Shown piece after piece: positions 34,003-43,152 of a DNA stretch of 64,000 bases (position 1 is its first letter; the number at the start of each line of letters is the position of its first letter). The DNA is from Gemmatimonadota bacterium. GTDB taxonomy: Bacteria; Gemmatimonadota; Gemmatimonadetes; Gemmatimonadales; Gemmatimonadaceae. The notes below the pieces were generated by a model. That model worked only from the letters and a program-made list of their open reading frames with translations, was not told the DNA's origin and did no database searches. The stretch covers positions 124,001 to 188,000 of the forward strand of contig JAPLKU010000003.1 in assembly GCA_026387935.1 (NCBI GenBank), in the 5' to 3' direction. The translations under genes were made by a program, and so were the position numbers.

Positions 34003-36011
34003 AGCTTTCTTACCTCACGCGCCGCGTCAATCAGTCGCGCGATGTCGCTCGCCACGGCGCGCGCTTCCTGCGTCGGCATCGTGGAATCCGCGATTTTCGA
34101 CTCCACGCCGCTCGACCGCAGCTTGAGCATGTCGAGCTTCATCGTCTGGAGCAGGATCGACGCGCTGTCGAGCTGTTGTGCCACCGTCATGCGGCGGTCC
34201 GCGAGATCCTTCAGCGTGAGCTGTTGACGCTCCAGCAATCCCACGCGCCGCGCCCGCTCGCCGTCGTCGCCGCCTGAGGCGCGTGTGTCGGCGATCCGCT
34301 GCTCCAACCGGCGGAGCGCATCCGGCGAGGCGTCGCGATCCAGCTGGTGCACGGCACCCGCCAGCGCGCGCACCCGCTCTTCGAGCGCCACCGCCGTGGA
34401 GTTTACATCGGGGAGTGAGAGCCGTTCCGACTCCGGGATTTTCGCATACACGTCGGCGATGATCAGCTTCGCCTCGGCGGCCTCGCGAACCACGGGCCCG
34501 TGCGGACCGGCGAGAATGTCACTGCTCACGCCACTCAGGTCGGGTGCCGCGGGCCGGCGCAGCTGGCGCGGCGAGGGCGCACCATCGCTCAGCGCGGCCG
34601 CCGCGCCTGGCTCATGCGGCTGACGCTGAAAGAGGCGGCCGAACGCAATGCCGTCAATCCAGAGGCTCCCGATCTTTGATGCGACAACAATGCCGATGCC
34701 CAACGTGGGAAAGAGAAACCAGAGAAAGTGCGGCGACGTGATCAGGTTGATCGCCGCAAGAAACGCGACGGTGATCGCCCCCTGCACTACCTGCCGCTGC
34801 ACACTCCGGATTCGATCCTCCGGCGTCGCGTTAACTCCGCCATCACGCTTCAGCTTGCGCTGCTCACGCCGTTCGCGACGCGACATCGGCTCGTGATCAA
34901 TCGGTGCCGCGCGCAGTTCCTTGAGGAACGCCTGGCGCTGCTCACGCCACTCGCGGATGGCATGCGCGCCGGCGTCATCCTTCTTCCCGTCTTCGCGCAG
35001 CGGGTTGTAGCGCCACGGCTTGTTCGCCGCGGAGCTGTCCGGCCGGCCGGCGGGAAGCGAATCGTTGGCACCAGCCATCTGTTCGCGCGCATTCCATCCG
35101 GCCTTGAACCCCGCCGGGGCACCTTCCTGGTTGAACGCCGATGACGGCGCCTCCGCGCGCTCGTCGAGCGCATCGTGGAACGCGGCCGCATCCTCCCACC
35201 GATCGCTGCGGCCCTTGGCCATCGCGCGCTCGATGACATAGCAGAGGTTGGCGGGCACATCGCTCCGCAGCGTGTGCAGCGCGCGCGGCTGCTCGCTGAT
35301 GTGCTTCATCAGCATGCCGGGCGTGTTCTCCGAATGAAACGGCAGTTCTCCGGCGAGCATCTGCCAGCCGACGATGCCGAGCGCGTAAATGTCCGATCGC
35401 CCGTCAACGTCCTTGTCGCCCATCACCTGCTCCGGACTCATGTACGCCGGCGTACCAACCGCCACGCCCGTCGCCGTCAACTTGAGGTCTCCCTGCGCCG
35501 CGCGTGCGATTCCGAAGTCGGTCACAAGGGAACGGCCCGTCGCTCGGTCGATCAGGATGTTGTCGGGCTTGATGTCACGGTGCACCACGCCGTGCGCGTG
35601 CGCATACGCGAGCCCGTCACACACTTCACGCAGCACGCGCCGCACAAATGCCATATCGGGCCGCGGATCACGCGACAGTTGTTTCGCGAGTGTTTCGCCC
35701 TCCACGAGCCCCATCGCGAAGTACACGACACCGCCCGTCTCTTCGACGGAAAAAATCGGTACGATATTCGGATGCGTTAGCTGCGCCGAGAGCTGCGCCT
35801 CGCGCACAAAACGCGAGCGCACGTCACTGCGAAAGGCGAGCTCGGGCGGCAGCACCTTGAGGGCGACCCGGCGGCGCAGGCGCTTGTCGAGCGCGCGATA
35901 CACCACGGCCATTCCACCACGGCCGATCTCCTCCTCGACGTCGAAGATCGTGCCGACTGCTTCCTCAACGCGGCGCCGCAGTTCGGCCGCGTTGGCGGCG
36001 TCGTTGCTCAC
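33999..36011 (-). CDS. Ser/Thr protein kinase with two-helix membrane segment, second of a pair
   Basis: 670 residues. Residues about 23-285 are a PknB-type kinase: IGRGGMAVVY (Gly loop), VALKV (Lys), VVHRDIKPDN (catalytic loop) and TDFGIA (DFG), so it should be active. Then a Pro/charged linker, two closely spaced helices (about 418-465: AITVAFLAAINLI and FLFPTLGIGIVVASKIG) of a 2TM type, and a long coiled-coil-like tail. The kinase and tail would both face the cytosol. It shares the whole architecture with the upstream gene, which overlaps it by 4 bp. Confidence 0.92.
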   Translation of the reverse strand: MSNDAANAAELRRRVEEAVGTIFDVEEEIGRGGMAVVYRALDKRLRRRVALKVLPPELAFRSDVRSRFVREAQLSAQLTHPNIVPIFSVEETGGVVYFAMGLVEGETLAKQLSRDPRPDMAFVRRVLREVCDGLAYAHAHGVVHRDIKPDNILIDRATGRSLVTDFGIARAAQGDLKLTATGVAVGTPAYMSPEQVMGDKDVDGRSDIYALGIVGWQMLAGELPFHSENTPGMLMKHISEQPRALHTLRSDVPANLCYVIERAMAKGRSDRWEDAAAFHDALDERAEAPSSAFNQEGAPAGFKAGWNAREQMAGANDSLPAGRPDSSAANKPWRYNPLREDGKKDDAGAHAIREWREQRQAFLKELRAAPIDHEPMSRRERREQRKLKRDGGVNATPEDRIRSVQRQVVQGAITVAFLAAINLITSPHFLWFLFPTLGIGIVVASKIGSLWIDGIAFGRLFQRQPHEPGAAAALSDGAPSPRQLRRPAAPDLSGVSSDILAGPHGPVVREAAEAKLIIADVYAKIPESERLSLPDVNSTAVALEERVRALAGAVHQLDRDASPDALRRLEQRIADTRASGGDDGERARRVGLLERQQLTLKDLADRRMTVAQQLDSASILLQTMKLDMLKLRSSGVESKIADSTMPTQEARAVASDIARLIDAAREVRKL

Positions 36012-38041
36012 GGCCTGGAGGAAGAAGCCGCTCCGTCCGCCGACCCGCCGCGCGGCGCAATCCGGCGCAGCTCATCGGCGACGTACACCGCGCTGTCCAC
36101 CTCGCGCGCCACGGCCATCGCCTGTTCGGCGATGCTGGTCACATGCTGCCACGATTCGTCACCGGTCTTCAGGCGCAGCACGTCGAACTTCATATTCTGC
36201 AGCAGAAGCGCGCAGTTCTCGATCTTGATCACGAGCTCGCCGCGCTGGCGATCGATTTCAACCACCCCGCGACGCTGGCGGCGCAGCAGCGCTAGCCGGC
36301 GCACGCGCGCTTCACTCGCCGTGCGGTCAAGCGGATTCGCCTGGCCTTCGAGGACTTTGATTTCGGTGTCAATCGCGGCCGCCGGCTTAGTGCCACCATT
36401 CCGCTCCAGCTCCGCGAGCTTGCCGGCAATCGCCATGACAGACGCCGTGAGCTTCTGCGCCGTCGCCGGCACCTCAGCCACCCGATTCTTCTCGCTGCGC
36501 GGCAACGACTCAAGCAGACGCAGGATTTCGTCGCGATCGACAATCGCCTGACGCGCGAGCGCGGCGTGCGGACCCGACCCCAGCGCCGCCGCATCGGCGG
36601 AGCCAATGCGGGCCGGCGTGGGGCGGCCACCAATCGCACGACTCGCGCCCGGCGCGCGCAGCTCCTGCAGCCGGCGCTCACGAGCCGCGACGCGCTTCTC
36701 CTCGCTCCAGATGCTCTGCACGTTGTGCTGGAACCACTCCGTGGCGGTGTCCATGAACAGCCGCTCGCGCGGCACGCGGAATACATCGTGCCAGTCGTAG
36801 CCGTCGCTCCAGATCCGCGCGTAGCGGGAGGCAACACCAATGCCCCAGAACGCGCTCACGAAGAGCATGTTCGGGCCGCCCATCACGCGCATCAGAAAGA
36901 AGAACGCCGTAACCCACAGGTACGGTGCCAATCCCCGTCTGAACTTGTCCACGACAGGATCATTCCAGCGGGCCAGCTCATCCGGCGTAGCGGCGCTGTA
37001 GTAATCCACGGCCGCCGTGTCGGTGAGATTCGGCGAGTAGTCGGCGCCCGCCAGACGCTCCATGCCCTGATTCGGCGAGCGGTACGGATTCGCCGACGTT
37101 CCCTCCGCGCGCGGTCGCGGCGGCGGCAACGCAGGCACATTCCCCGAATCCAGCCCCTGCACCAGTTCCCTCGCGCTCGCAAAACGGTCAGTCGGATTCT
37201 TCTCGAGGCAAATCATCACGGCGCGCGAAAGATCTGCCGGCACATTCGCGCTGCGACGATCGATAGGAACCGGGGCTTCCGAGAGATGCTTGACTAGAAG
37301 CGCCGGAGTGTTGTTCGCCACGAACGGCAGGTCGCCGCAGAGCATCTGATACGCCACCACGCCGAGGGAGTAGAGATCACTCCGTCCATCGAGCGCCCGA
37401 TCGCCCGCCGATTGCTCAGGGCTCATGAACGCGGGCGTTCCAATGGCGATGCCGGTCGCCGTCAGGCGCGCATCAGCGCCGTCGCTGACCGCGTGCGCAA
37501 TGCCAAAGTCGGTCACCATCGGACGGCCGCTCTGCGCGTCGAGCAGGATGTTGTCCGGCTTGATGTCCCGGTGCACCACGCCGCGTTCATGCGCGTAGGC
37601 GAGCGCGTCGGCGACTTCGCGAATGATCCGGCGCACTTCCACCGGATCGAGGGCGCCCTTCTCATGGATGACCTGCGCGAGGTTTAGCCCATCCACATAC
37701 GCCATCACAAAGAAGACGAGGCCCTGCTTCTCGTCGACGCTGTAGATGGGAACGATACTGGAATGCGAGAGCTGCGCGGCCGTCTCAGCTTCGCGCAGGA
37801 ATCGCGAACGAATCTCGCTGCGAAACGCGAGCTCCGGCGGCAGCAGCTTGATGGCGACGTTGCGCTTAAGACGCACGTCCTTGGCAAGGAATACGATTCC
37901 CATCCCGCCACGGCCGATCTCTTTTTCGAGTTCGTAGGTCGGCGCCAGCACGCGCGCGACGTGCGAGCGCAGCTCGGCGTCGGACTGCGTGATTTGCGAT
38001 TCGTCCACGTTCGCTGGAATGGGAGTAACCGAGGCAAGCAT
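36008..38041 (-). CDS. Ser/Thr protein kinase with two-helix membrane segment, first of a pair
   Basis: 677 residues. Kinase domain at about 40-300: IGRGGMGIVF, VAIKLL, VVHRDIKPDN, TDFGIAHA; all catalytic residues present. Then a Pro-rich linker, two hydrophobic helices (WVTAFFFLMRVM and MLFVSAFWGIGVAS), and a tail of helices matching the tail of its partner. ATG 38041 is chosen because GGAAGG sits 5 bases before it; a GTG 12 bases up lies within that site. Its stop overlaps the second kinase start (ATGA). Divergent from lon. Confidence 0.92.
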   Translation of the reverse strand: MLASVTPIPANVDESQITQSDAELRSHVARVLAPTYELEKEIGRGGMGIVFLAKDVRLKRNVAIKLLPPELAFRSEIRSRFLREAETAAQLSHSSIVPIYSVDEKQGLVFFVMAYVDGLNLAQVIHEKGALDPVEVRRIIREVADALAYAHERGVVHRDIKPDNILLDAQSGRPMVTDFGIAHAVSDGADARLTATGIAIGTPAFMSPEQSAGDRALDGRSDLYSLGVVAYQMLCGDLPFVANNTPALLVKHLSEAPVPIDRRSANVPADLSRAVMICLEKNPTDRFASARELVQGLDSGNVPALPPPRPRAEGTSANPYRSPNQGMERLAGADYSPNLTDTAAVDYYSAATPDELARWNDPVVDKFRRGLAPYLWVTAFFFLMRVMGGPNMLFVSAFWGIGVASRYARIWSDGYDWHDVFRVPRERLFMDTATEWFQHNVQSIWSEEKRVAARERRLQELRAPGASRAIGGRPTPARIGSADAAALGSGPHAALARQAIVDRDEILRLLESLPRSEKNRVAEVPATAQKLTASVMAIAGKLAELERNGGTKPAAAIDTEIKVLEGQANPLDRTASEARVRRLALLRRQRRGVVEIDRQRGELVIKIENCALLLQNMKFDVLRLKTGDESWQHVTSIAEQAMAVAREVDSAVYVADELRRIAPRGGSADGAASSSRP

Positions 38042-38208
38042 AGCACCTTCCACTGCCTGCGGCGAGTCTCAGGTGTATCTCGCCTGGGCAGTTTTCGGTC
38101 AGGGGGCGTTTCTGTCAGACACTACGTCAGAGCGGCACAATAAAGTTGCAAACTCCGCCGAAACGTCGTAACTCAGGGTGGAACGCCAATTGCACAGGAG
38201 AACGGTTA

Positions 38209-38232
38209 CTGGCGCTCGGCGTATAACGCCAG
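38209..38232 (+). promoter_or_regulatory. Inverted repeat in the kinase-lon intergenic region
   Basis: CTGGCG and CGCCAG separated by 12 bases, about 45 bases upstream of the lon start. A candidate operator or leader hairpin. It does not match CIRCE or HAIR heat-shock boxes. The rest of the 234-bp spacer shows no clear feature. Confidence 0.35.
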
Positions 38233-38275
38233 GGACACTTTCCCAGCGGTTACCTGGCAGGAGCCGGGTCTTCAG

Positions 38276-40816
38276 ATGAGCACACGACTGACACTTCCCG
38301 TACTTCCCCTGAGGGGAACGGTCATTTTCCCGGGACTCGCCGCGCCAATTTCCGCCGGCCGCCCCGGTACCCTTCGCGCGATTGAAGCCGCCCTCAAGGG
38401 CGATCGGCTGGTCTTTGCGGTTGCCCAACGTGATAACGCCGAAGAGCCGTCGGCAGACATTCTCTATTCGATGGGCGTCATTGCCCGCATCGGACAGGTC
38501 AACCGCGGGCTGGGCGGCGTGCAACTGCTCCTCCAGGGCGAGGAACGCGCCACCGCGCTCCAGTTCACGCCGGGCGATGGGTTCCTCTCCGCGGTCATCC
38601 TGAAGACGGACGACATACTGCCACTCGACGCCAAGGATCCGGCGTTCGAAGCGCTGCACAAGGAAATCCGCGAACGCGCCGCCGAACTCGGCGAAAAGCG
38701 CGGCTTGCCGGAAGAGGTCGTCCACCAAGTGCTCGATTCGGTCACTGAACCGGGACGCTTTGCCGACCTCGTCGCTGGCTACCTCGAGCTTCCGGTGCCC
38801 GAAAAGCAGGGCCTGCTCGAAACCCTTACGGTGGAAGAGCGGCTCCGTCGTGTGCTCGTCCAGGTGCAGCGCCAGATCTCGCTGCTCGAAGCGCAGGAAG
38901 AGATCAAGTCGCAGGTCCAGGAAGAGCTCGGCGAACGCCAGCGCGAGATGTTCCTGCGTGAACAGATGAAGGCCATTCAGAAAGAGCTCGGTGACGACGA
39001 CCAGGCCAAGGAAATCGAGGAACTGCGCGAAAAGCTGCGCAAACTCGAGCTCCCCAAGGACGCCCGCACCGAAGTGAATCGCGAACTCGGCCGCCTTGAG
39101 CGTTCAGGCCACGAGTCCATGGAGGCGCAGGTCATTCGCACCTATCTCGAGTGGATCGCCGAACTGCCGTGGAACAAGCGGTCGGACGACCAGCTCGACC
39201 TGCCGCATGCCATTCGCGTACTGGATGACGATCACTACGGCCTCAAGGACGTGAAGGATCGCGTGCTCGAGTTTCTCGCGGTGCGTCAGCTCCGCGCGCA
39301 TCAGCTCGCGGAGGAGATCAAGACCACGGGCGAGTTCCCCGCTGCCAAACTCAAGACCGCGAAGGACGACGCCACCCCATCGCTCACCAAGAGTGCCGAG
39401 CCGGCTGACCGCACGATCACGGATACGAAAGAGGCGAAGGCCCGCGCCATGGCGAAGGGCCCGATCCTGCTCTTCACCGGACCGCCTGGCGTCGGCAAGA
39501 CGAGTATCGCGAAGTCCATCGCGCGCTCCCTTGGTCGCGAGTATGTGCGGGTGGCCCTCGGTGGCGCGCGCGACGAGGCCGACATTCGCGGCCATCGCCG
39601 CACCTACGTGGGCGCAATGCCGGGCCGCATCATCCAGGGGATGAAGCAGGCGGGCACGAAAAATCCCGTCTTCCTCCTCGATGAAGTGGACAAGCTTGGC
39701 GTTTCGTTCCAGGGCGACCCGTCGAGTGCGCTGCTCGAAGTGCTCGACCCAGCGCAGAACGACACCTTCACCGATCACTACCTCGGCGTCTCGTATGATT
39801 TGTCCGAGGTGCTCTTCATCGCGACGGCCAACTTTGTCCAGAACATTCCTGGTCCATTGCTCGACCGCATGGAAATCGTCGAGTTCGCTGGCTACACCGA
39901 ACGCGAAAAGGCCGAGATCGCCAAGAAGTACCTGATCCCGCGACAGCTTGAAGAAAACGGGCTCGCCGGGAAAAACGTCGCCTTCAGCGAAGAGGCCATC
40001 GCCTCGCTCGTGTCGAAGTACACGCGCGAAAGCGGTGTGCGTCAGCTCGAGCGCGAGATCGGCGCCGTCGCGCGAAAGGTCGCGCGCCGTATCGCCGCTG
40101 GCGAAGAGAAGGTCATCATCGACAACGGCGTCGTGTCGGCAGACGAGGTACGCGAGCTCCTCGGTCGTCCGAAGGTGCGCCCCGAAAAGGCGAACGAGCA
40201 CCACGAAGTGGGCGTCGCCACCGGCATGTACTACACCCCGATGGGCGGTGACATCATGTTCGTTGAAGCGTCTACGCGCTCACTTTACCAGGCGCCGAAT
40301 GCCGACGGCTCGGCGAGTGGCGCGCCGGTGTCGCTCGTGCTCACCGGCCAGCTTGGCGATGTGATGAAGGAGTCTGCGCGCGCGGCGTTCACCTACGTGA
40401 CGAAGAACGCCGAGAAGCTCGGCATTCCCAAATCACGCCTCGGCGCTCTCGAAACGCACATCCACGTCCCCGCCGGCGCGATTCCGAAGGATGGTCCGTC
40501 TGCAGGAGTGGCCATTGCAACGGCGCTCGCCAGCGAACTCTCAGGACGCGCGGTGCGAAAGGATCTCGCCATGACCGGCGAAATCACGCTGCGCGGCCGT
40601 GTGCTGCCGATCGGTGGCCTGAAAGAAAAAGTGCTCGGTGCCCTGCGCGCTGGCATGAAGACCATCGTGCTCCCGAAGGACAACGAGGCCGACCTCGATG
40701 ACGTGCCGCTGGAAGCGAAGCAGAAGCTCGTATTCCATACGGTGGAAACGCTCGAGGACGTGTTGAAGCTCGCGCTCGTGGACGAGACGACGCAGAGCAA
40801 GCTGCAGATGGTGTAG
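38276..40816 (+). CDS. lon: ATP-dependent Lon protease
   Basis: 846-residue AAA+ protease degrading misfolded and regulatory proteins. Order: N-terminal LON substrate domain (LPVLPLRGTVIFPG), coiled coil, AAA+ domain with GPPGVGKTS, FLLDEVDK and arginine finger, then the Ser-Lys protease domain with KDGPSAGVA (catalytic Ser) and the Lys in GLKEKVLGA. An insert of about 45 residues (AAKLKTAKDDATPSL region) sits before Walker A. Only ATG 38276 fits the domain start. Ends 22 bp before a strong terminator. Confidence 0.97.
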   Translation: MSTRLTLPVLPLRGTVIFPGLAAPISAGRPGTLRAIEAALKGDRLVFAVAQRDNAEEPSADILYSMGVIARIGQVNRGLGGVQLLLQGEERATALQFTPGDGFLSAVILKTDDILPLDAKDPAFEALHKEIRERAAELGEKRGLPEEVVHQVLDSVTEPGRFADLVAGYLELPVPEKQGLLETLTVEERLRRVLVQVQRQISLLEAQEEIKSQVQEELGERQREMFLREQMKAIQKELGDDDQAKEIEELREKLRKLELPKDARTEVNRELGRLERSGHESMEAQVIRTYLEWIAELPWNKRSDDQLDLPHAIRVLDDDHYGLKDVKDRVLEFLAVRQLRAHQLAEEIKTTGEFPAAKLKTAKDDATPSLTKSAEPADRTITDTKEAKARAMAKGPILLFTGPPGVGKTSIAKSIARSLGREYVRVALGGARDEADIRGHRRTYVGAMPGRIIQGMKQAGTKNPVFLLDEVDKLGVSFQGDPSSALLEVLDPAQNDTFTDHYLGVSYDLSEVLFIATANFVQNIPGPLLDRMEIVEFAGYTEREKAEIAKKYLIPRQLEENGLAGKNVAFSEEAIASLVSKYTRESGVRQLEREIGAVARKVARRIAAGEEKVIIDNGVVSADEVRELLGRPKVRPEKANEHHEVGVATGMYYTPMGGDIMFVEASTRSLYQAPNADGSASGAPVSLVLTGQLGDVMKESARAAFTYVTKNAEKLGIPKSRLGALETHIHVPAGAIPKDGPSAGVAIATALASELSGRAVRKDLAMTGEITLRGRVLPIGGLKEKVLGALRAGMKTIVLPKDNEADLDDVPLEAKQKLVFHTVETLEDVLKLALVDETTQSKLQMV

Positions 40817-40838
40817 TCGTAAGCAGCAAGAGGTCCTG

Positions 40839-40880
40839 AACAAGAAACGCGCACCGATCGTTCGGTGCGCGTTTCTTGTT
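40839..40880 (+). terminator. Strong rho-independent terminator, bidirectional
   Basis: A perfect 19-bp stem (left arm 40839-40857, right arm 40862-40880) with a four-base loop TCGT, GC-rich at the top and A/T-rich at the base, followed by a T-rich tract. It ends lon on the plus strand and lies 16 bp after the stop of the minus-strand lipoprotein gene, so it can serve both. Confidence 0.9.
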
Positions 40881-40896
40881 TCTTCGTTCTTCCGGC

Positions 40897-41181
40897 TTAT
40901 GGCTTCTTTATTTTCGTAACCTTGCCGGTGGAGTCCACCGCGTACGATGGACCGAACGCACTGTCGCGCATCCGATGATCGCCCGTCGCAGCCGCTTGCT
41001 TCGACGTGTCGGCGTTCGGCTTCAGACCTGAATCAGCGGCCGGCACCGCAGCAATGCGACCAGGTGAGGGCGCCTGCACCGGTGGCGGAGCGGGTGCCGG
41101 AGCGGGCTCGGCCGCGGGCGTTTCGCCGCCACAGGCGACGACCAGCGCGAGGGCGGAGAATGCGACATGAGTCGCGTTCAC
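40897..41181 (-). CDS. Small Ala/Pro-rich lipoprotein
   Basis: 94 residues. Signal ends in a lipobox (LVVACGG). The mature part is Ala/Pro-rich and probably unstructured, ending in a Lys-rich segment. GTG 41181 overlaps the stop of the M8 peptidase gene (GTGA). Function unknown. Last gene of the operon, followed by the terminator. Confidence 0.7.
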   Translation of the reverse strand: MNATHVAFSALALVVACGGETPAAEPAPAPAPPPVQAPSPGRIAAVPAADSGLKPNADTSKQAAATGDHRMRDSAFGPSYAVDSTGKVTKIKKP

Positions 41182-42401
41182 TTGATCCTCGCGGAGAGCA
41201 TGGTCACGCGTCCGTTGGTGTCCACCGATCCGATCGGCTCACGGACGATGTCGTTGAGTGCGAACGAACCATCCGCACCGATCTCCGCCTGGAGAAGGCC
41301 GAACGCTGCAGCCGTTGAGCTCGGCACCGTGTAGGCATCGGCGACCGACGTGTTTACGGTGTAGCCGAGGTCGAATAGCGACGCGATTGACATGCGACTG
41401 AGCGGATTGACCGTGCCGGGTGCAGAGATGAACCCCGTCATCAGTTCCGTGCGAAAGGTGGTTTCGCGCCAGTGCACGTCGCGCGTGCCCGGACCGCCCG
41501 TCGTCTCCAGCGGCACTGTCCCTGGGCATACGGTGGCTCCGCCGGCGGCCAAACACCCCGCCACCGCCTGCGCTCCGACGAATGCCGGCGCCGCCGTTCC
41601 GGCGCCGGAAATCTGGCCCTTGGAAAGCCAGAGCGTTCCAAAGCCGATTGTGTGTAGCATTTCATGAAGCACGACGTCGTTCAAGCGGCCGTCATTCTTC
41701 AGAGTCTGGAAGTCCGCTACGTCGAAGTTCATCACGCCAATCAGCGAGAGTCCGCCCGCGGTTCTCGTAAAGCATGGCCCTGAACTGCCAAGCACCTTGC
41801 CGACGCCGTCAATTTCCTTGACGGTTGCATAGATGATGATGTCGTCAACAATTTCGGTGAGCGGACCCACTCCGGTGATGTCACAGCCGGAAATGTCGAA
41901 TGCGGTCAGCGGAACGTCAGGAACATCGCCGGTAATGATCGCCATCACGCGATTTGCGGCGGCTTGGAACGCTGCCTGGAATGCGGGATCAATTGGCGGA
42001 CCAAAGAACCGCAAATCCACGAAGTACGCTGGACGGCCGTTTGCCGAAATCACGACAGGCGCGAGGCCAGCCACCGTGATGGTCAGCGTGTTCAACCCCG
42101 GGCTCGCACCGAGCGTCCAGACGCCAACCGCGGCCGCGGCGGCGCCTGATTTAGTGGCGGCACTCGCAATGCTGCCGCCGCCGGATGTGACCGCGATGGT
42201 GACGGCGACATTGGAAAGCATCATGCCCTTGTCATCCAGAACCGTAAACGTCGGCGTCGGAATGACGGCGGAATTCACGACCCCCGTGATCGTTCCCGTC
42301 ACAGAAATCGTAATGCTCGCCGGCTTCGGCGGAGCCGTCGTTTCCTTGCCGCAAGCGGCAAGGAGGAGAATCGCGGCGGCGGAATAGCTGCGCATGCGCA
42401 T
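41178..42401 (-). CDS. Leishmanolysin-like (M8) zinc metalloprotease, lipoprotein
   Basis: 407 residues. Signal with lipobox (ILLLAACGKE), an immunoglobulin-like N-terminal domain (SITISVTGTITG...), then a metalloprotease domain with HEMLHTIGFGTLW, the HExxHxxGFG zinc site of metzincins, and a later His (DVHWRET) plus a Met-turn-like ELMTG. Similar bacterial proteins are annotated as leishmanolysin-related. Starts at 42401 (MRMRS) or 42395. Expected at the cell surface or periplasmic face of the outer membrane. Confidence 0.83.
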   Translation of the reverse strand: MRMRSYSAAAILLLAACGKETTAPPKPASITISVTGTITGVVNSAVIPTPTFTVLDDKGMMLSNVAVTIAVTSGGGSIASAATKSGAAAAAVGVWTLGASPGLNTLTITVAGLAPVVISANGRPAYFVDLRFFGPPIDPAFQAAFQAAANRVMAIITGDVPDVPLTAFDISGCDITGVGPLTEIVDDIIIYATVKEIDGVGKVLGSSGPCFTRTAGGLSLIGVMNFDVADFQTLKNDGRLNDVVLHEMLHTIGFGTLWLSKGQISGAGTAAPAFVGAQAVAGCLAAGGATVCPGTVPLETTGGPGTRDVHWRETTFRTELMTGFISAPGTVNPLSRMSIASLFDLGYTVNTSVADAYTVPSSTAAAFGLLQAEIGADGSFALNDIVREPIGSVDTNGRVTMLSARIK

Positions 42402-42447
42402 CAGGAGCAGTTGGGCCGTGTTGGGAATGAGACGCAGAACGGCCGGG

Positions 42448-43140
42448 TCAGCGAGCACCAGGCGTCTCCTCGTCGTCGCCACTCGCGACCATCGTCTTGG
42501 AGAGGCGTTCGGTGAGTCGGAGACCAACCGTCGGCCGCAGGGGCTGGAGCGCCAGCGCGGCAAGAATCAGTGAGAAAATGCTGCCAGCAACAATGAAGAC
42601 CCGCGTGGACTTTCCGCTCTCGACCATCACGCGCGACTTCTCGCCAAGGACTCGGACTTCCTCGTTACGCATCTCGGCCAGCAGGCGCGCCGGGCTGGTG
42701 CGGACCGGTTCCGCGCGCAGCGCCTTGGCGGCGACCTCTGCGCCCGACTTCGTACGCAGGAGCATCAGGTGGCGCCCGTCGGTGAACTGCGCGCCAAGGA
42801 TCGGGCCGAGCTTGTCGAGGTTCGCGCGCTGCGCGGGATGATCCTCGCTCGCCGCGCGCAATGAGTCGAGCGCGTATTCCACATCGCTCTGCGCGGCGTC
42901 AATCACGCCGAGCATGCCTGGATTGCCGTTTTCGATGTAGCTGTGGATCGCCGTCTCGGCCGCCATCGTGCGCACGCTCACGCGATCGAGGTGTTCGATG
43001 TTCAGGTTGGTAACGGCGGCGGCGCGTTGGGCATCCACCATTTGCGTTGTGCTCAGATACGACACCAGTCCAACTGCCGAGAGCATCAGCAGCGCGGCGC
43101 CGGAGGTGATGCTCAGTTTTTGGACCGGTGTGAACGTCAT
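42448..43140 (-). CDS. CHASE3-domain membrane protein
   Basis: 230 residues with two membrane helices (about 11-30 and 178-197) bracketing a periplasmic CHASE3-like helical domain (around IEHLDRVSVRTMAAETAIHSY). No histidine-kinase, GGDEF or HAMP output domain follows the second helix, only about 30 residues. Either a stand-alone sensor that partners with another protein, or a kinase that lost its output. Lies 12 bp downstream of the penicillin-binding protein gene. Confidence 0.75.
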   Translation of the reverse strand: MTFTPVQKLSITSGAALLMLSAVGLVSYLSTTQMVDAQRAAAVTNLNIEHLDRVSVRTMAAETAIHSYIENGNPGMLGVIDAAQSDVEYALDSLRAASEDHPAQRANLDKLGPILGAQFTDGRHLMLLRTKSGAEVAAKALRAEPVRTSPARLLAEMRNEEVRVLGEKSRVMVESGKSTRVFIVAGSIFSLILAALALQPLRPTVGLRLTERLSKTMVASGDDEETPGAR

Positions 43141-43152
43141 CGCCCCACGCTC

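Noticed and set aside
39104..40204. 366-codon minus-strand open frame inside lon
   Set aside because: Shadow of the AAA+ and protease domain coding sequence.
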